16,497 nt of DNA. Source: Acidobacteriota bacterium. GTDB taxonomy: Bacteria > Acidobacteriota > Terriglobia > UBA7540. Within the stretch, counting starts at the first letter, position 1. Each line of letters opens with the position of its first letter. Shown piece after piece: positions 13,635-16,497 of this stretch. The notes beneath the pieces were generated by a model, which had not been told where the DNA came from, made no database searches, and was given only the letters and a program-made list of their open reading frames with translations. The stretch spans positions 1 through 16,497 of the forward strand of contig QHZM01000164.1 in assembly GCA_003224665.1 (NCBI GenBank), given 5' to 3'. A program made the position numbers and the translations under genes.

Positions 13635-13654
13635 CGGCGGTGACGACACCGCCG
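13635..13654. promoter_or_regulatory. second perfect dyad upstream of ADOP-1
   Basis: CGGCGGTG-ACGA-CACCGCCG: 8-bp arms and a 4-base loop, only 2 bp from the preceding dyad. Being GC-rich with a tight tetraloop, it would form a very stable hairpin in RNA of either strand. Confidence 0.4.
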
Positions 13655-13722
13655 CTAAAACTAACCACTGATCACTCCTACCTCGGCGCACCGGAAAGGT
13701 CCAGCCAGCCGCAAGGTAGCGT

Positions 13723-13741
13723 GGACTTGTCCTTTAAGTCC
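13723..13741. repeat. GGACTT/AAGTCC inverted repeat
   Basis: GGACTT (13723-13728), 7-base loop, AAGTCC (13736-13741), followed by GCGGCTTTTC. It is a short hairpin of the GTAG-x-GGACTT...AAGTCCGCGGC kind. I suspect it is a member of a dispersed acidobacterial intergenic repeat, but this cannot be checked here. Confidence 0.35.
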
Positions 13742-13831
13742 GCGGCTTTTCGCCCGCCAGGGCACCTCGGTCGCGCAGGGTTTCAGCATTCCGACCGCGG
13801 TTGCCGTCTCGAAGATCGGCGAAGAGGTACG

Positions 13832-13872
13832 ACGGCACCTGTCCCGACGATTATTGTCGGGAGTTGTGCCGT
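13832..13872. repeat. 41-base two-tier hairpin
   Basis: ACGGCAC (13832-13838) pairs with GTGCCGT (13866-13872), and inside it CCCGAC (13843-13848) pairs with GTCGGG (13856-13861). The two stems are separated by symmetric 4-base internal loops and capped by a 7-base loop. It directly abuts repeat copy B. It may serve as a terminator or processing site for ADOP-2 mRNA, but no T-run follows. Confidence 0.5.
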
Positions 13873-14007
13873 AGCCGTCGTGCGAAAATCTTTGGGCTTT
13901 AGCTCCTGAGACCCTCGCGTCGAGAAATTTATCAACAGCCCGCCTGCGACACGGCCAAAATTCGCCGCGGCGATTCTGACGAGGCGGACTGAGCCCATTC
14001 ACGTTTT
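13873..14007. repeat. structured intergenic repeat, copy B, after the ADOP-2 stop
   Basis: The partner of 11112-11257. It keeps the GGCTTTAGCTCCTGAG core (13895-13910 region) and CGAGAAATTTATCAACAGCC (13921-13940) but has lost the right arm of the first hairpin (the segment holding GCTGAAGCC). The inner palindrome is reduced to TCGCCGCGGCGA. Its position relative to the stop codon is the same as in copy A. Confidence 0.7.
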
Positions 14008-16497
14008 CTACTCGTACCTCAGCGCCACCATCGGATCGACCTTGGTCGCCCGGCGGGCGGGGATGTAGATGGCCAGCAGCGCCACCCCTGTAAGCAACAG
14101 CGCAACGCCAGCAAAAGTGACCGGGTCGGTCGGCCGAACGGAATAAAGCAGGTTCGAGAGGAAACGCGTCAGAGCGAATGCGCCCGCCAAGCCGATTACT
14201 GCGCCGGCTAGACTGAGCACTAGTCCCTCGCCAACCACCAGCTTCAAGACGTCCCCACGTTCGGCGCCGAGGGCCATCCGAATGCCAATTTCGCGGGTGC
14301 GCTGGGACACGGAAAATGCCATCACTCCGTAGATTCCCACCGTGGCCAGGGCAAGCGCGATGCCGGCAAATATCCCGAGCATCAGCACATTGAAGCGCCG
14401 CGGAGACACCGAGTCTGAGAGGGATTGCTCGAGAGTGGTCACGTTGTAAATCGGTTCCTCGGGATCAACCGCCGCGATCTGGGTGCGCACGGCGGAAACC
14501 ATTCCGACGGGATCGGCGGCGGTCCGAACCGCAAGCTGCATGCCAGGAATCCTCCTCTCTTGCTGGAGGAGAGGGACGTAGATTTCAGATTCTATGTCGG
14601 CGCTCAGGCCCTCGTGACGGGTATCAGCCACCACTCCGACCACGGTGAGCTTGTCGCGTAACAATGGAAGTTCCTTTCCCAACGGGTTTTCGCCAGGCCA
14701 CATGTGGCGGGCCAGGGCTTCATTGATTACGACGACTTCTGGCGCCTGCTCGTCATCCGCATCGGTGAAAGTGCGGCCCTTTAACACACGGATGCCGAGG
14801 GTGGAGAAGTAGCCCGGGCTCACGGTCAGGCGCGACATCACCATGCCCTTATCTGAGACGGCGCCCGATTCAGTTGCTAGACGTTCCATGATAAATAATT
14901 TGTCCATATAAGGCCTCAAGGGGAGGGAGTCGATGAACCCCGCCGACCGCACTCCCGGCAAAGATTCCACCCGCCGCAGCACGTCCAAATAAAAAGCGCG
15001 TTTTTGGTTTGCCTGGGGGTATCGCGAATCCGTCAGGCTGAGGTTCATGGTGAGGATGTGATCGGTGGTGAATCCGGGATCGACCGAGAGGACGCGATAA
15101 AAACTCTTGATCAGCAACCCGGCGCCGATCAGCAGGACCAATGCGAGAGAAATTTCCGACACCGCCAACGCTCCGCGGAGCGATCCTCTGCGCGCGCCGG
15201 TGCCGGGGGTTCCTTCCTTCAGCTTCTCCGAAAGATTCAGTTGCGTAGCCGCGATGGCCGGGGCTAGCCCAAACAGAATGCCGGTGATGACGGTTATCCC
15301 CAATGTAAAGAGCAGGACATCAGAATCCAGCCTGACCGGAGAGACATTCAGAATTTCACCCCCCACACTTGCCGGAATGAAACCCGTCATCAGTTTGACG
15401 CCCCAGGCTGCGAGCAGCAATCCGGCTACGCCGCCTGCCAGCGCCAGGATTAAGCTCTCCGAGAGCAGTTGGCGCACCAGCCGCCAGCGCCCTGCGCCCA
15501 ACACCGCCCGCAACGCAACTTCTCGTGTACGTGCGGAAGCGCGCGTGAGCATTAGATTGGCCACATTCGCGCAAGCGATAAGAAGGACCAGACAGACTGC
15601 CCCAAGCAAAGTGAGCATGGTGGAGGGCAGGTTTCCCGCCAAATGTTCTTCCAGAGTGACCACTTTAAGCTGGGTGTCCGAGGGACCATTCGGGCGCATC
15701 ACTTGACGCGATCCACCACCCGGCGCGGGGCCCGGCCCAGATCCCGAGGCAGGGCCCGGCCCATCATTATTCATCTGGGAAGCTTCGCCACGCTTCCGGA
15801 TGGCATCAAGATCAGCCTGGGCGCGTGCAATGGTGACGTCCGGCTTGATCAGACCAACGATGCGCAGCAACCTGGGCGCCGCAGCCCCCTCACGCATTCG
15901 CTCGCCGATCTCATTCAATTGAAGAGGGACTAGCATCTGAATCTCGGCATCTCCCGGGAAAGGGAAGCTTGCCGGCATCACGCCCACCACGGTGTACGGC
16001 GCACTGTTGAGTGTGACGGTCTTGCCGAGGACCTGAGGATCGGAGCCGAAGTATTGCTGCCAGAAAGCCTGCATCAGGACCACGGTATTGGGGCCGTTGG
16101 GCTGGTCTTCCTCGTGGGTGAAGCTTCGGCCAAGCTGGGGATCGACGCCGAGGGTTTGGAAAAAGTTCGCACTCACCCCCGCGGCGTGGATGCGAGCTGG
16201 TGTGCCGCGGCCGGTGAGGTCGAAACTGACCGCCGGGTCGTAGGCCGTCACCCGCTCCAGGGTCTTGTTCTGGTCGCGCCAATCGAAGTAGTCCCCCGAG
16301 ACGGCGAGTTCCGCATTGAGCGCGGGAATCACCTCGGAGATCCACACCAGCCGGTCGCCTTGAGGATAAGGAAGCGGCCGCAGCACGACTGCGTTTACCA
16401 CGCTGAAGATAGCCGTATTCGCTCCAATGCCCAGCGCTAGCGTGAGTACCGCGACCGCGGTAAAGCCCGGATTGCGTCGCAACTGGCGCAGACCGTA
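14008..16497 (-). CDS. ADOP-2: MacB-like orphan ABC permease with duplicated permease halves (5' end outside window)
   Basis: The reading frame is open to the window edge (YGLRQLRRNPGF...); the true start should lie about 10 codons further out. The TTG at 16482 is internal. About 829 residues are visible. Order, numbered from 16482: first helix AVLTLALGIGANTAIFSVVN (11-30); first periplasmic MacB-like domain, about 45-285; FtsX domain with LLGAVCLVLLIACANVANLML (292-312), AVLGAGRWRLVRQLLSES and further helices to about 425; second helix with SEISLALVLLIGAGLLIKSFYRVLSVDPGF; second periplasmic domain with SPGYFSTLGIRVLKGRTFTD and LTVVGVVADTRHEG; second FtsX domain ending RRATKVDPMVALRYE, stop TAG. 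ADOP proteins lack an ATPase and are found in large numbers in Acidobacteriota; their substrates are unknown. An odd Gly/Pro/Ser-rich insert at about 239-267 sits in the first periplasmic domain. The frame has no sign of damage. Confidence 0.93.
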   Translation of the reverse strand, partial: YGLRQLRRNPGFTAVAVLTLALGIGANTAIFSVVNAVVLRPLPYPQGDRLVWISEVIPALNAELAVSGDYFDWRDQNKTLERVTAYDPAVSFDLTGRGTPARIHAAGVSANFFQTLGVDPQLGRSFTHEEDQPNGPNTVVLMQAFWQQYFGSDPQVLGKTVTLNSAPYTVVGVMPASFPFPGDAEIQMLVPLQLNEIGERMREGAAAPRLLRIVGLIKPDVTIARAQADLDAIRKRGEASQMNNDGPGPASGSGPGPAPGGGSRQVMRPNGPSDTQLKVVTLEEHLAGNLPSTMLTLLGAVCLVLLIACANVANLMLTRASARTREVALRAVLGAGRWRLVRQLLSESLILALAGGVAGLLLAAWGVKLMTGFIPASVGGEILNVSPVRLDSDVLLFTLGITVITGILFGLAPAIAATQLNLSEKLKEGTPGTGARRGSLRGALAVSEISLALVLLIGAGLLIKSFYRVLSVDPGFTTDHILTMNLSLTDSRYPQANQKRAFYLDVLRRVESLPGVRSAGFIDSLPLRPYMDKLFIMERLATESGAVSDKGMVMSRLTVSPGYFSTLGIRVLKGRTFTDADDEQAPEVVVINEALARHMWPGENPLGKELPLLRDKLTVVGVVADTRHEGLSADIESEIYVPLLQQERRIPGMQLAVRTAADPVGMVSAVRTQIAAVDPEEPIYNVTTLEQSLSDSVSPRRFNVLMLGIFAGIALALATVGIYGVMAFSVSQRTREIGIRMALGAERGDVLKLVVGEGLVLSLAGAVIGLAGAFALTRFLSNLLYSVRPTDPVTFAGVALLLTGVALLAIYIPARRATKVDPMVALRYE

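Larger units (their letters stand above)
13560..14007. other. 448-bp intergenic region between the two ADOP genes
   Basis: No gene is supported here. Read from the ADOP-1 start outwards, it holds three short dyads (13596-13654), a GGACTT/AAGTCC hairpin (13723-13741), a large two-tier hairpin (13832-13872), and repeat copy B (13873-14007) directly after the ADOP-2 stop. It should contain the ADOP-1 promoter, but I see no convincing -35/-10 pair on the minus strand. Confidence 0.6.

Noticed and set aside
13560..13691. N-terminal extension of ADOP-1 to 13691
   Set aside because: The family begins at MGTLIQDVRYASRTLRKNPGF (ATG 13559 with GGAG upstream); the 44 extra codons are unlike the family and overlap the dyad cluster.
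11112..14007. CRISPR array or insertion sequence formed by the two intergenic repeats
   Set aside because: There are only two copies, 2.6 kb apart, with no spacers, transposase or target-site duplication.

Overview
The window looks like chromosomal DNA of an acidobacterium (phylum Acidobacteriota), or possibly a metagenome contig from one. The GC content is high. The right end carries two MacB-like permeases of the ADOP type (acidobacterial duplicated orphan permease), both ending in the typical RRATKVDPMVALRYE tail. The left end carries a DUF1553 (PSD1) / DUF1501 pair of the kind common in Acidobacteriota, Planctomycetota and Verrucomicrobiota. I see no rRNA, tRNA, CRISPR array, transposase or phage gene.

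Layout. (1) 2-3227, plus strand: the C-terminal half of a PSD1/DUF1553 protein, cut by the window edge and interrupted by an in-frame TAG at 188-190, then a tightly linked DUF1501 protein with a Tat-like leader. (2) 3332-3724, plus: a small predicted lipoprotein. (3) 5727-3786, minus: a lipoprotein with TPR-like helices, then a P1/S58 family (DmpA/NylC-like) self-processing peptidase. (4) 8542-5964, minus: a polyamine-type ABC importer made of a PotB-like permease that lacks about 40 residues including one membrane helix, overlapping by one base a PotC-PotD fusion (permease and binding protein in one chain). No PotA ATPase is present. (5) 8691-11102, plus: an exported protein made of 22 gap-free TPR units, divergent from the importer. 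(6) 13559-11258, minus: an ADOP permease broken into two frames by a deletion. (7) 16497-14008, minus: an apparently intact ADOP permease running off the right edge.

How the parts work together. The PSD1/DUF1553 and DUF1501 proteins are usually encoded together and are thought to act outside the cytoplasm; their function is not established. PotB and PotC-PotD would form the membrane and binding parts of one importer, energised by an ATPase encoded elsewhere if it is active at all. The two ADOPs are paralogues in tandem. They share a roughly 140-bp structured non-coding element after each stop codon, and that element is more alike between copies than the adjoining coding sequence.

The most notable observations are three apparent lesions in three long genes (in-frame TAG, in-frame loss of a helix in PotB, frameshifting deletion in ADOP-1), the PotC-PotD fusion with a signal-peptide-like joint, the conserved ADOP 3' element, and clusters of dyads in the intergenic regions. 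All family names rest on reading the protein sequences from memory; no database search was run.
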